Source: an uncultured Bacteroidales bacterium
GTDB lineage: Bacteria; Bacteroidota; Bacteroidia; Bacteroidales; Bacteroidaceae
Length of the DNA stretch: 33,505 bases
Direction of reading: 5' to 3'
Assembly (NCBI GenBank): GCA_902779315.1
Contig: CACZBC010000004.1
Location: 1-33,505, forward strand
The translations under genes were made by a program, and so were the position numbers. Below the pieces are notes generated by a model. That model was given only the letters and a program-made list of their open reading frames with translations. It did no database searches and was not told where the DNA came from. Each line of letters begins with the position of its first letter. Within the stretch, counting starts at the first letter, position 1. Shown in pieces: positions 6,829-15,546 of this stretch.

Positions 6829-7929
6829 ATGGAACTCTATCCTCAACTCATACTCGACGCCCTCTCCACAGTTCGCTATCCTGGGACAGGCAAGAACATC
6901 GTGGAAATGAAGATGGTGGACGACGACATGCGAATCGCCGGCCTCAGCGTCTCCTTTACCCTCATCTTCGACAAACCGACGGACCCCTTCATGAAGAGCG
7001 TCGTGAAAGCGGCTGAAGCAGCCATTCACGCCTATGCTTGCAAAGAGGCTGAAGTGGAGATAAAGACAAAGACTTTGCAGGCTCCAAGACCCGATCTGCC
7101 TGACCTTCTGCCTGGAGTGAAGAACATCATCGCAGTCTCGAGCGGCAAAGGCGGTGTGGGAAAGAGCACAGTTGCCGTCAATCTGGCTGTGGCTCTGGCC
7201 AGGATGGGCATGAAGGTGGGCTTGCTCGACTGCGACATTTTCGGCCCTTCCGTACCTAAGATGCTACAGATGGAGGACGCTCGTCCCTATAGTGAGAACA
7301 TAAATGGACGCGACCTGATCCTTCCTGAAGAGAAGTATGGCGTGAAAGTTCTCAGCATAGGATTCTTCGTGAACCCAGAGCAAGGCATAATGTGGCGAGG
7401 CGGAATGGCCAGCAACGCCCTGAAACAACTCATCGGAGACGCTAATTGGGGCGACCTCGACTACTTCATTCTCGACACACCTCCAGGTACATCGGACATC
7501 CATCTCACACTCGTCCAGACCATTCCCATCACCGGTGCCGTCATAGTCAGCACGCCCCAGCAAGTGGCTTTGGCTGATGCCAGGAAGGGTATCGACATGT
7601 ATCAGAACGAGAAAATCAACGTTCCCATTCTGGGTTTGGTTGAGAACATGGCTTGGTTCACCCCAGCACAGCACCCAGAAGAGCAGTATTACCTGTTTGG
7701 AAAGGAAGGCGTCAAGACTTTGGCCGAGCAGATGAAACTGCCGCTTTTGGCTCAGATTCCCGTCGTTCAAGACATTTGCGAGAGTGGAGACAACGGCATT
7801 CCCGCTGCCACAAATCCTGCCAGCATAACAGGGCAGGCATTCCTCCAACTCGCTGCCAAAATCATTACAGAAACGGACAAACGAAAAGCAGAACTTCCGC
7901 CCACACAGATAGTTGGAGTAAAGAGTTAA
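6829..7929 (+). CDS. mrp: Mrp/NBP35 family Fe-S cluster carrier ATPase
   Basis: A 366-residue cytosolic P-loop protein. Residues 1-80 form a MIP18/DUF59 domain (MELYPQLILDALSTVRYPGTGKN). The deviant Walker A motif SSGKGGVGKST lies at about 103-113, followed by LLDCDIFGPSVPKML and the switch DTPPGTSDIHLTL. Family members bind and deliver Fe-S clusters. The C-terminal CxxC that bridges a cluster in many bacterial homologues is absent: the site reads VENMAWFTPAQHPEEQYYLFG, which from memory is the usual Bacteroidetes form. The start was set at 6829 because the promoter occupies 6780-6810, ruling out upstream in-frame starts. The GH16 gene begins 32 bp downstream. Confidence 0.93.
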   Translation: MELYPQLILDALSTVRYPGTGKNIVEMKMVDDDMRIAGLSVSFTLIFDKPTDPFMKSVVKAAEAAIHAYACKEAEVEIKTKTLQAPRPDLPDLLPGVKNIIAVSSGKGGVGKSTVAVNLAVALARMGMKVGLLDCDIFGPSVPKMLQMEDARPYSENINGRDLILPEEKYGVKVLSIGFFVNPEQGIMWRGGMASNALKQLIGDANWGDLDYFILDTPPGTSDIHLTLVQTIPITGAVIVSTPQQVALADARKGIDMYQNEKINVPILGLVENMAWFTPAQHPEEQYYLFGKEGVKTLAEQMKLPLLAQIPVVQDICESGDNGIPAATNPASITGQAFLQLAAKIITETDKRKAELPPTQIVGVKS

Positions 7930-7961
7930 CATAAACGCGTAACAAACACATATTCAGCGAC

Positions 7962-9296
7962 ATGAACCACATTAAAACTTTGCTCTGCATGATGGCTTGC
8001 ACCCTGTCCATAATGGCTCAAAGCATGAGCGTTCACAGGGGAGAAGAACAGACATTCTTCAACATAAGTGAGGTGGACAGCATCACCTTCGATCCGACAC
8101 CCAATTTGTGGCAAAACGCAGAGAAAAGCATCCGCTTCTATTACGCTCCCAGTTGGAACCAGATTGCCGACCCGACTTATACGGAACAGAACGGCACATA
8201 CACCCTGACGCTTACCAGAGCGACCAGCGCACAATGGCAAGCACAAATGCACTTCATCACCAACTTGGCGACAGACGCTCACAAGAACTACAACTTCCGC
8301 ATTAAAATCCGCTCTGACAAAGCGCTCACAGCAACTGTAAAACTCTATCAGGACGGCAACGACAACCTCTATTTCTTCGAAGAACGCCTTCCTGTTGGAG
8401 CAAACGAAGAGTGCTCCTTCGAGCGCAAAGATATGCCAGGACTTGACATGAATCGCGTCTGCCTCGTTCTCGACTTTGGCAGCAACAGAGCAAACACAGA
8501 GGTGAAAATCAGCAGCATATCTTTCACAGAAAAGGACTACGACTCTTCGCTCGACCTGAACTCTTGCCCCCTACCCGACTACAGACTCGTCTGGAATGAC
8601 GAGTTCTCGTCCAGAACCATCAGTTCCACTCGTTGGACTTATCAGACGGCCGATGCAGGATGGGTCAACCACGAATTGCAGACCTACGTCAACGGGAAAA
8701 GTCCGAAAGGTACAAAGGTTGCCGAAAGTAGCGACGGAACCTTGAAAATCCACACTTTCAAGGAAGGGGAAAAGATCTATAGTGCACGGCTTTACGGTCG
8801 CAAATCAGTAGGCTTCAAGTACGGCTACATCGAAGCTCGCATCAAGCTCCCTAAAGGGAAAGGGACTTGGCCTGCCTGGTGGATGATGCCCGTAAGTGGT
8901 GGAGGCTGGCCAGGCTGCGGAGAAATCGACATCATGGAAGAAGTGGGCGTCGATGCCAACGATGTTTCCAGCAGCATTCATTGTGCTGCATACAATCATC
9001 CGGCCAACACTCAGAAGACGCATCACCTCTATTGTGTTGGAGCGGAAGAAGGTTTCCACGTCTATGCCCTTGAATGGACTGAGGACTACATCCGTACTTA
9101 TGTCGACGGAAAGGAGCAGCTCTACTTCGAGAACGACCATGAAGGCAACAACGATACCTGGCCCTTCAACAAAGCTTTCTACCCCATCCTCAATGTGGCT
9201 TGGGGCGGCGATTGGGGCGGCTACAAGGGTGTCGACGAATCGGCCTTGCCTCTAACGATGGAGGTCGACTATGTCCGAGCCTGGCAAAAGGAGTGA
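7962..9296 (+). CDS. secreted GH16 family beta-glucanase (laminarinase-like)
   Basis: A 444-residue secreted enzyme. The signal peptide ends about MAQSM (residues 18-22). Then comes the short 'FFNISEVDSITFDP' motif common in secreted Prevotella/Bacteroides proteins. Residues about 45-190 resemble a CBM4/9-like carbohydrate-binding beta-sandwich. The GH16 catalytic domain runs from YRLVWNDEFS (about 205) to the end, with NHELQTY, GYIEARIKLPKGKGTWPAWW and the catalytic motif GEIDIMEEVG (E321, D323, E326). The family cleaves beta-1,3- or beta-1,3/1,4-glucans by a retaining mechanism. No SusCD pair is nearby. The 32-bp gap and lack of a TAnnTTTG box suggest read-through from mrp. Confidence 0.92.
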   Translation: MNHIKTLLCMMACTLSIMAQSMSVHRGEEQTFFNISEVDSITFDPTPNLWQNAEKSIRFYYAPSWNQIADPTYTEQNGTYTLTLTRATSAQWQAQMHFITNLATDAHKNYNFRIKIRSDKALTATVKLYQDGNDNLYFFEERLPVGANEECSFERKDMPGLDMNRVCLVLDFGSNRANTEVKISSISFTEKDYDSSLDLNSCPLPDYRLVWNDEFSSRTISSTRWTYQTADAGWVNHELQTYVNGKSPKGTKVAESSDGTLKIHTFKEGEKIYSARLYGRKSVGFKYGYIEARIKLPKGKGTWPAWWMMPVSGGGWPGCGEIDIMEEVGVDANDVSSSIHCAAYNHPANTQKTHHLYCVGAEEGFHVYALEWTEDYIRTYVDGKEQLYFENDHEGNNDTWPFNKAFYPILNVAWGGDWGGYKGVDESALPLTMEVDYVRAWQKE

Positions 9297-9303
9297 GGAG
9301 TCA

Positions 9304-9413
9304 AAACATAGGCAGCCACGTTGGCAAACATAGGCAGCCACGTTGGCAAACTTAACGTGTTAAGTTTACAAACACAACATGCCTAGTTTGCGAATTAGGC
9401 ATGCCGCGTTTTA
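9304..9413. repeat. 22-bp tandem array, locus 3 (upstream of the polysaccharide operon)
   Basis: Two identical 22-bp units (AAACATAGGCAGCCACGTTG plus GC, at 9304-9325 and 9326-9347) are followed in the same register by diverged units at 9348, 9370 and 9392. The third is centred on the near-palindrome CTTAACGTGTTAAG. Units four and five together form an inverted repeat, ATGCCTA (9379-9385) with TAGGCAT (9396-9402), echoing the TAGGCA word of units 1-2. GCCACGTTGGC, present twice, is the exact reverse complement of a word in locus 1. It lies just past the GH16 stop and about 50 bp before the operon promoter. Confidence 0.83.
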
Positions 9414-9464
9414 CAGAACCACTTGTCAGACATCCTTAGTTAGCAAATTTTTACTCCTAAACAC

Positions 9465-9495
9465 TTGCGTGTTTCCATAAAAAATCGTATCTTTG
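9465..9495 (+). promoter_or_regulatory. promoter of the surface polysaccharide operon
   Basis: TTG (9465-9467), a 20-bp spacer and TATCTTTG (9488-9495) match the Bacteroidetes consensus. I see no other TAnnTTTG promoter at the start of a cluster gene, so this may drive the whole 15-kb operon. Confidence 0.75.
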
Positions 9496-9501
9496 CAAAG
9501 T

Positions 9502-9627
9502 TATAGGAAGCAGTTTGCAAGCCTCTTTTGCGCAGCAAAGTTTGCAAATTTCGCGTAATTGATTGGATACTAGCACTTTATATGTAATCCAAAGCACCAA
9601 AGGTGTGCACATAACTCAAAAAGCATA
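9502..9627 (+). promoter_or_regulatory. structured 5' leader of the polysaccharide operon
   Basis: About 125 nt separate the promoter from the GTG start. The leader contains CTTTTGC/GCAAAG (9525-9540), two TTTGCAA words (9514-9520, 9541-9547), a bulged stem TTGGATAC/GTAATCCAA (9563-9570 with 9584-9592) and a small GCACC/GGTGT hairpin (9594-9606). No U-run terminator or known riboswitch is recognisable. Antitermination control by UpxY-type factors is known for Bacteroides capsule operons, but no such gene is in the window. Confidence 0.4.
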
Positions 9628-10695
9628 GTGGTAGAATACAACGTTTCACTCGAAGGGAAAACCGTGCTTGTAACGGGTGCTGCAGGGTTTATCGGCAGCA
9701 ATCTTGTCGTACGACTCTTCAAAGAATTCAAAGATATCAAGGTTATCGGCATTGACTCGATGACTGACTACTACGACGTAAATCTCAAGAAGGAACGTCT
9801 GGCAAAAATCGAAGCACTTGGTCGCGATTGGACTTTCATCAAGGTATCCATTGCCAACAAGGCATGCATCGACAGTCTTTTCGCAGAGTACAAACCTGCT
9901 GTGGTAGTGAATCTTGCCGCTCAGGCTGGGGTGCGTTACAGCATAACCAACCCAGATGCTTATATCGAAAGTAATCTCATCGGCTTTTACAACATTCTGG
10001 AAGCCTGTCGACATTACGAAGTAGAACATCTCGTCTATGCCTCAAGCAGCAGCGTTTACGGCTCGAACAAGAAAGTGCCCTACTCTACTGACGACAAAGT
10101 GGACAATCCCGTCAGCCTCTATGCCGCAACGAAAAAGAGCAACGAACTGATGGCGCATGCTTACAGCAAACTCTACGACATACCAAGCACAGGCCTGCGT
10201 TTCTTCACGGTATATGGTCCTGCAGGTCGTCCGGATATGGCTTACTTCGGCTTCACCAATAAGCTTCGCGAAGGAAAGACCATCCAAATATTCAATTACG
10301 GCAATTGCAAACGCGACTTCACCTTTGTCGATGACATCGTAGAAGGCGTAGTCCGCGTCATGCAACATGCACCTGAGAAACAGAAAGGCGAAGACGGGCT
10401 GCCAATTCCACCTTACAAGGTATACAACATCGGCAATAATTCTCCGGAAAATCTGCTGGACTTCGTCACAATTCTGCAGGAAGAACTTGTTGCAGCAAAA
10501 GTGCTCCCATCCGATTACGACTTCGAGTCGCACAAAGAGCTCGTGCCCATGCAACCTGGCGACGTACCTGTCACCTTTGCAGACACAACACCGCTCGAAC
10601 ACGATTTCGGTTTCCGCCCATCCACCCCACTCCGTCAAGGCCTTCGCGCCTTCGCTCGGTGGTATGCGGATTATTACAAGACAAACGAGGCTTAA
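9628..10695 (+). CDS. NAD-dependent epimerase, UDP-glucuronate 4-epimerase-like
   Basis: A 355-residue short-chain dehydrogenase/reductase of the extended type. The NAD-binding motif TGAAGFIGS is at about residues 16-24, SSSSVYG carries the catalytic Ser/Thr region, and Y165-x3-K169 (YAATK) is the catalytic pair. IDSMTDYYDVNLKKERL, YSITNPDAYIESNL and FTVYGPAGRPDMAYFGF are characteristic of UDP-glucuronate 4-epimerases (UDP-GlcA to UDP-GalA). GTG is taken as the start because an in-frame TAG immediately precedes it. It is the first gene of the polysaccharide operon and probably supplies UDP-galacturonate. A UDP-glucose dehydrogenase for its substrate is not in the window. Confidence 0.88.
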   Translation: MVEYNVSLEGKTVLVTGAAGFIGSNLVVRLFKEFKDIKVIGIDSMTDYYDVNLKKERLAKIEALGRDWTFIKVSIANKACIDSLFAEYKPAVVVNLAAQAGVRYSITNPDAYIESNLIGFYNILEACRHYEVEHLVYASSSSVYGSNKKVPYSTDDKVDNPVSLYAATKKSNELMAHAYSKLYDIPSTGLRFFTVYGPAGRPDMAYFGFTNKLREGKTIQIFNYGNCKRDFTFVDDIVEGVVRVMQHAPEKQKGEDGLPIPPYKVYNIGNNSPENLLDFVTILQEELVAAKVLPSDYDFESHKELVPMQPGDVPVTFADTTPLEHDFGFRPSTPLRQGLRAFARWYADYYKTNEA

Positions 10696-10731
10696 CAACC
10701 TATAATTCCAACAACGGATTAGAGATAACGA

Positions 10732-12000
10732 ATGAAACAGACAAAAATATGCGTAATAGGCTTAGGTTATGTTGGGTTACCACTTGCTCGCCTGTTTTCC
10801 ACGAAATATGAGACCATCGGTTTTGACATGAACCAAAAGCGCGTAGATGCGCTAATGCAAGGTCATGATGCGACACTCGAAGTGGCAGACAATCTCCTTC
10901 AAGAGGCTATCAACAAACACGGCTTCAAATGTACTACATCTCTTGAAGACATTAAGGATTGTAATTTCTACATCGTCGCCGTCCCTACCCCTGTCGACGC
11001 CGACAACAACCCAGACCTCACGCCACTCTATGGTGCAAGCACTACTGTTGGCAAAGTCATCAACAAAGGTGATGTAGTAGTTTATGAATCCACAGTATAT
11101 CCTGGAGTCACAGAAGACGAGTGTATTCCTGTCGTCGAAAAAGTTAGCGGACTAAAGATGAATGTGGACTTCTATGCAGGTTATAGTCCTGAACGCATCA
11201 ATCCAGGTGATAAACAACATACTGTAGAGAACATCAAGAAAGTTACCTCAGGATCAACTCCAGAGATTGGGAAGTATATCAACGACATCTACTCTTCCGT
11301 CATCAAAGCAGGAACCCATCTGGCGCCATCCATCAAGGTGGCTGAAGCAGCAAAGGTCATTGAGAATTCACAACGCGACATCAACATTGCCTTTGTCAAC
11401 GAACTCTCAAAAATATTCAACAAGATGGGTATTGACACCCTTGATGTACTTGAGGCTGCTGGAACCAAGTGGAACTTCCTGCCGTTCCGCCCAGGTCTTG
11501 TTGGTGGTCACTGCATTGGTGTTGACCCATATTATCTTGCGCAATGTGCCCAAAGATATGGATACAATCCGGAAATCATCCTTGCTGGCCGTCGAATGAA
11601 CGATAGCATGGGTGAATATGTAGCTACCGAAACCATCAAACTTATGCTCAAGAAAGGCATACAAGTACTCGGTTCTCGACTTCTACTCCTTGGCTTTACC
11701 TTCAAGGAAAACTGTCCGGATGTTCGCAACACGAAAGTGATTGACATTTACCATGCATTAAAGGAATACAACATCGACATTGTTGTATATGATCCGTGGG
11801 CTAGTCCCGCTATCGCCAAGCGCGAATATGGCATCGACATCGTCAATGATTTGCCAACAGAAAAGTTTGATGCTGCAATTGCCGCTGTTGCTCACAAAAA
11901 GTTCGAAGACATCGATGTGCTCTCACTACTGAAGGACAAACATGTCATCTTCGATGTGAAGTGTACATTGGATAGGAAACTAGTGGATGGGAGATTATAA
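10732..12000 (+). CDS. UDP-N-acetylhexosamine 6-dehydrogenase (TviB/WbpO-like)
   Basis: A 422-residue nucleotide-sugar dehydrogenase. The N-terminal Rossmann motif is GLGYVGLPLA (residues 9-18). VAVPTPVD and YESTVYPGVTEDECIP follow, with the hinge AEAAKVIENSQRDINIAFVNE and the catalytic-cysteine motif GGHCIGVDPYYL (C261). The C-terminal domain (LGFTFKENCPDVRNTKV) is also typical. The sequence resembles the Vi-antigen enzyme TviB and WbpO, which oxidise UDP-GlcNAc or UDP-GalNAc to the uronic acid, more than UDP-glucose dehydrogenases. The next gene is a TviC/WbpP-like epimerase, the same pair that makes UDP-GalNAcA in Vi and Pseudomonas O-antigen pathways. Confidence 0.9.
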   Translation: MKQTKICVIGLGYVGLPLARLFSTKYETIGFDMNQKRVDALMQGHDATLEVADNLLQEAINKHGFKCTTSLEDIKDCNFYIVAVPTPVDADNNPDLTPLYGASTTVGKVINKGDVVVYESTVYPGVTEDECIPVVEKVSGLKMNVDFYAGYSPERINPGDKQHTVENIKKVTSGSTPEIGKYINDIYSSVIKAGTHLAPSIKVAEAAKVIENSQRDINIAFVNELSKIFNKMGIDTLDVLEAAGTKWNFLPFRPGLVGGHCIGVDPYYLAQCAQRYGYNPEIILAGRRMNDSMGEYVATETIKLMLKKGIQVLGSRLLLLGFTFKENCPDVRNTKVIDIYHALKEYNIDIVVYDPWASPAIAKREYGIDIVNDLPTEKFDAAIAAVAHKKFEDIDVLSLLKDKHVIFDVKCTLDRKLVDGRL

Positions 12001-12001
12001 A

Positions 12002-12976
12002 ATGAAATACACAGAATTGCAGTTTCCTAAAGATTCACTCTTCCTTGTTACTGGTGGAGCCGGTTTCATTGGTTCCAATCTTTGTGAAGCAATCCTCAAA
12101 ATGGGATATCGTGTACGTTGCCTTGATGACCTCAGTACAGGCAAGCAAGCCAATGTTGATATGTTCAAGGACAATCCTAATTATGAGTTCATCAAGGGCG
12201 ACATCAAAGATCTTGACACATGTTTGAGGGCTTGTGAAGGCGTTGACTATGTTTTGAACGAAGCGGCTTGGGGGAGCGTTCCTCGCTCTATCGAGATGCC
12301 GCTTTTCTATTGCGCCAATAACATTCAAGGCACATTGAACATGATGGAGGCTGCACGGCAAAAGGGAGTCAAGACTTTTGTCTACGCATCTTCCAGTTCT
12401 GTTTATGGCGATGAAGCTCACTTGCCGAAGCAAGAAGGGGTTGAAGGCAATCTCCTAAGTCCTTATGCATTGACAAAAAGAGCTGATGAAGAATGGGCAA
12501 AGCAATACACAAAACACTATGGATTGAAAACCATCGGCCTTCGCTACTTCAATGTTTTCGGAAGAAGACAAGATCCGTATGGAGCCTATGCAGCTGTGAT
12601 ACCCAAGTTCATCAAGCAACTTCTGAATGATGAGCGTCCGACCATAAATGGTGACGGCAAACAGAGTCGTGACTTCACATATGTCGAGAATGTGATTGAA
12701 GCTAACCTCAAGGCTTGTTTGGCACCTGATGAAGCAAGTGGAGAAGCCTTTAATGTGGCATATGGTGGCCGTGAATATCTAATCGACATATACCATGACC
12801 TTACGAAGGCATTGGGTAAGGATATAGAACCCATCTTTGGTCCTGACAGGAAAGGGGACATCAAGCATAGCAATGCAGACATCAGCAAAGCTAAACGCAT
12901 GCTTGGCTATGATCCTCAATACGATTTTGCTCGTGGCTTAAATGAGGCGATTGAGTGGTACAAAAAGAATCTATGA
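12002..12976 (+). CDS. UDP-N-acetylhexosamine 4-epimerase (TviC/WbpP-like)
   Basis: A 324-residue extended SDR with NAD motif TGGAGFIGS near residue 17 and catalytic Y155/K159 (SPYALTK). The stretches LRYFNVFGRRQDPYGAYAAV, IPKFIKQLLNDE and INGDGKQSRDFTYVENVI match the WbpP/TviC group, which interconverts UDP-GlcNAc and UDP-GalNAc or their uronates. The ATG at 12002 follows the dehydrogenase stop by one base; a second in-frame ATG at 11987 inside the previous gene is possible but less likely. With the preceding gene it forms a UDP-GalNAcA supply module. It ends in an ATGA overlap with the acyltransferase gene. Confidence 0.9.
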   Translation: MKYTELQFPKDSLFLVTGGAGFIGSNLCEAILKMGYRVRCLDDLSTGKQANVDMFKDNPNYEFIKGDIKDLDTCLRACEGVDYVLNEAAWGSVPRSIEMPLFYCANNIQGTLNMMEAARQKGVKTFVYASSSSVYGDEAHLPKQEGVEGNLLSPYALTKRADEEWAKQYTKHYGLKTIGLRYFNVFGRRQDPYGAYAAVIPKFIKQLLNDERPTINGDGKQSRDFTYVENVIEANLKACLAPDEASGEAFNVAYGGREYLIDIYHDLTKALGKDIEPIFGPDRKGDIKHSNADISKAKRMLGYDPQYDFARGLNEAIEWYKKNL

Positions 12977-14040
12977 ACATAGAATCTCATAAAACGACTG
13001 AGAAGAAACTTCTATATGAGGTTTCCTTGATTCGTCCTTTTGTGATATTTCTGCTCGTAGTTATGCACTCTTTCACAAAGATTGCAGAAGGAGGACTCCG
13101 TTCTAATACATATCAACTGCCTGAGATATATCAATGGCTTTGTCATTTGATCTCTGGTTTTAGGATTGAGACAATTGCATTGGTCGCTGGTTATGTCTTC
13201 GCTTATCAAAGTATCGACCTACATCGCAAATATGAATTGAAATCATTTGTCATCAAAAAGTTCAAACGTCTTATTCTTCCGATGCTTTTCTTTGGCATCT
13301 TCTATTATGTAATGTTTCTTTACGTCCCTGAAACATTTAGTGTGAGTGGATTCCTCTTGAAATGGTTCTCAGGATGTGGGCATCTTTGGTTCTTGCCGAT
13401 GCTCTTTTGGTGTTTTATGGCCATTTGGCTGATAGACCACTTCCATCTCTCGTCATGGAAAACACTAGTGTTGTTAGCAATAATAGCAGTTCTCCCACTG
13501 CCATTTTATAAACTTCCACTAGGTTTCTCTAGGCTACCCCATTTTTTGTTCTTTGTTTATGGTGGATACTTTTTGTATGAACATCGTCTTCTTATTTTAA
13601 ATCATAGTCTTAATATAAAGACCGCTCTATCCCTTTGGATTGTTTATGTCTTTTGGATCATTATTAGACAGACTGCTTTGGAACATACACCAAACCTTTC
13701 GTTTAATTTTGGACCATTTATATGGAAAGGTTTACAGAACTTTGTTGACCTCTTGATATCATGTATCGGAATACTTGCGCTTTACACCTCTATATCTATC
13801 AAAACTATTCACTCTTCCTTCACTCCGCCGCAATGGGTTATCCGTTCGAGTGATTACTGTTATGGAGTGTATGTTTTTCATCAATTCATACTAGTCTATC
13901 TATATCACTATACACCTATTGTTTCGCAGATTAATCCGTATATCATACCATGGTTAGGACTTATCATTGCCTTACTCGCATCATGGTGCCTAACCAATCT
14001 GTTTTTGCGCACAAGGTTTGGCCGTTACCTCATAGGATAA
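12973..14040 (+). CDS. acyltransferase family 3 membrane protein (WecH/OafA-like)
   Basis: A 355-residue integral membrane protein with about ten hydrophobic helices. The N-terminal helix pattern IRPFVIFLLVVMHSF (His near residue 32) resembles the conserved Arg/His region of acyltransferase-3 proteins. Also typical are IETIALVAGYVFAYQS and GHLWFLPMLFWCF in the middle and YGVYVFHQFILV near the end. Members O- or N-acetylate sugars on membrane-bound glycans. The start ATG overlaps the epimerase stop (ATGA), implying coupled translation. In this cluster it probably acylates a sugar of the repeat unit. Composition looks more AT-rich from here on. Confidence 0.85.
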   Translation: MNIESHKTTEKKLLYEVSLIRPFVIFLLVVMHSFTKIAEGGLRSNTYQLPEIYQWLCHLISGFRIETIALVAGYVFAYQSIDLHRKYELKSFVIKKFKRLILPMLFFGIFYYVMFLYVPETFSVSGFLLKWFSGCGHLWFLPMLFWCFMAIWLIDHFHLSSWKTLVLLAIIAVLPLPFYKLPLGFSRLPHFLFFVYGGYFLYEHRLLILNHSLNIKTALSLWIVYVFWIIIRQTALEHTPNLSFNFGPFIWKGLQNFVDLLISCIGILALYTSISIKTIHSSFTPPQWVIRSSDYCYGVYVFHQFILVYLYHYTPIVSQINPYIIPWLGLIIALLASWCLTNLFLRTRFGRYLIG

Positions 14041-15510
14041 ATGCTTATGCCTACACTCAATCAGCAAGTTGCCAATGCTACCAAGTGGTCTGCAATCACT
14101 GAAGTGATGGGCAAACTAGTGGCTCCTGTGTCAAGCATGATTCTGGCTCGATTATTGACGCCATATGCTTTTGGTGTAGTAGCAACGCTGAACATGGTCA
14201 TTGCCTTCGCAGAGATATTCACTGATGCTGGATTCCAGAAATATCTTATTCAACAACCTTTCAAAGATGCAGATGACCGCGATAAAGATACTAATGTCGC
14301 TTTTTGGACAAATCTGATAATGAGTTGTCTAATATGGGGAATCATTGCAATCTTTGCAGAACAACTTGCTACACTTGTTGGAAATCCAGGTTTAGGAAAA
14401 GTCCTGATTGTTGCATGCGCATCTATTCCTCTCGCAGCATTCTCCAGCATTCAAATGGCTTTGTTCAAAAAGGACTTAGACTTCAAGACACTTTTTTATC
14501 GCCGTTTGGTTGCGATCATTGTACCTTTAGTTGTTACAGTACCACTTGCCTTTATAACACGCAGTTATTGGGCACTAGTTATTGGCACCATTTGCGTTAA
14601 TCTAGCGAATGCAATTATTCTTACGATAAAATCTAACTGGCGGCCACGTTTCTACTATAGTTTCGCCCGTTTGCATAATATGTTCGCTTTTTGCAGTTGG
14701 GCTATTCTAGATGCCATCCTTATTTGGGCGACAGGTTATATGGACATTTTCTTTATCGGCATAATGCTTAATGAGCATTATTTAGGTCTTTATAAAACCT
14801 CCATGACCACGGTAGGACAAATTACCACCATAATCACTGCCACCATCCTACCTGTTGTTATGCCCGCTTTAGCGAAGGTTCGCGACGATCATGCTGCTAT
14901 GCGCGAACTACTACTGAAACTTCAGAAATATACGGCGATATTGCTCCTGCCTATCGGCTTTGGGATATTTGTTTTTAGTGATCTTATTACAAATGTTCTT
15001 CTAGGTTCTCAATGGACTGAGGCAAGTCCTTTCATCGGCCTTTGGGGGCTTGTTGACGTACTGATGATCGTTTTCGCACGTTTCTGCAGCAATATCTATC
15101 CTGCAGTAGGACGTTCTGATATCGCTGTCATTTGTCAGTTATTGCATGTTATTGTACTAATTCCTGCGGTATATATTGCCGCTAGTTATGGATTCACCAT
15201 TCTTTACTGGACTAGGTCATTGGTGCGATTGGAAGGGATGTTAGTGAACATGTTCTTTGCATATTATCTAATACACCAATCACCTTGGCGCATGTTTTTA
15301 AATGTGTTGCCAGTATTAATTAGTTGTGTGGCAATGGTTACTATGGCATATATATTGTTGAACTTAAATAATTCTAATATCTGCTCATTCATATGGGTTT
15401 TTCTCTCTGGAATATCATATGTCTTGATTCTCAGTTTCTTCCCAAAGGAGAAATTGATACTACAAAATATCTATAAGAAAGGAAAACATAAACTCTTTCA
15501 AGATATATAA
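14041..15510 (+). CDS. wzx: polysaccharide repeat-unit flippase (Wzx, MOP superfamily)
   Basis: A 489-residue protein with about 12-14 hydrophobic helices. The N-terminus (NATKWSAITEVMGKLVAPVSS...LARLLTPYAFGVVA, split here) is the classic start of Wzx/WzxC-type flippases, as is the internal IFTDAGFQKYLIQQ segment. It should move the undecaprenyl-linked repeat unit across the inner membrane. The ATG follows the acyltransferase stop with no gap. Similarity to lipopolysaccharide/colanic acid flippases is by family pattern only; substrate cannot be read. Confidence 0.9.
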   Translation: MLMPTLNQQVANATKWSAITEVMGKLVAPVSSMILARLLTPYAFGVVATLNMVIAFAEIFTDAGFQKYLIQQPFKDADDRDKDTNVAFWTNLIMSCLIWGIIAIFAEQLATLVGNPGLGKVLIVACASIPLAAFSSIQMALFKKDLDFKTLFYRRLVAIIVPLVVTVPLAFITRSYWALVIGTICVNLANAIILTIKSNWRPRFYYSFARLHNMFAFCSWAILDAILIWATGYMDIFFIGIMLNEHYLGLYKTSMTTVGQITTIITATILPVVMPALAKVRDDHAAMRELLLKLQKYTAILLLPIGFGIFVFSDLITNVLLGSQWTEASPFIGLWGLVDVLMIVFARFCSNIYPAVGRSDIAVICQLLHVIVLIPAVYIAASYGFTILYWTRSLVRLEGMLVNMFFAYYLIHQSPWRMFLNVLPVLISCVAMVTMAYILLNLNNSNICSFIWVFLSGISYVLILSFFPKEKLILQNIYKKGKHKLFQDI

Positions 15511-15546
15511 TTGTAAGAAAACATCTAATCTCATATTAGGAAACGT

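Noticed and set aside
7962-9296. Polysaccharide utilisation locus around the GH16 gene
   Set aside because: No SusC/SusD pair, sensor or further glycosidases adjoin it; the only TonB receptor in the window is distant and not SusC-like.
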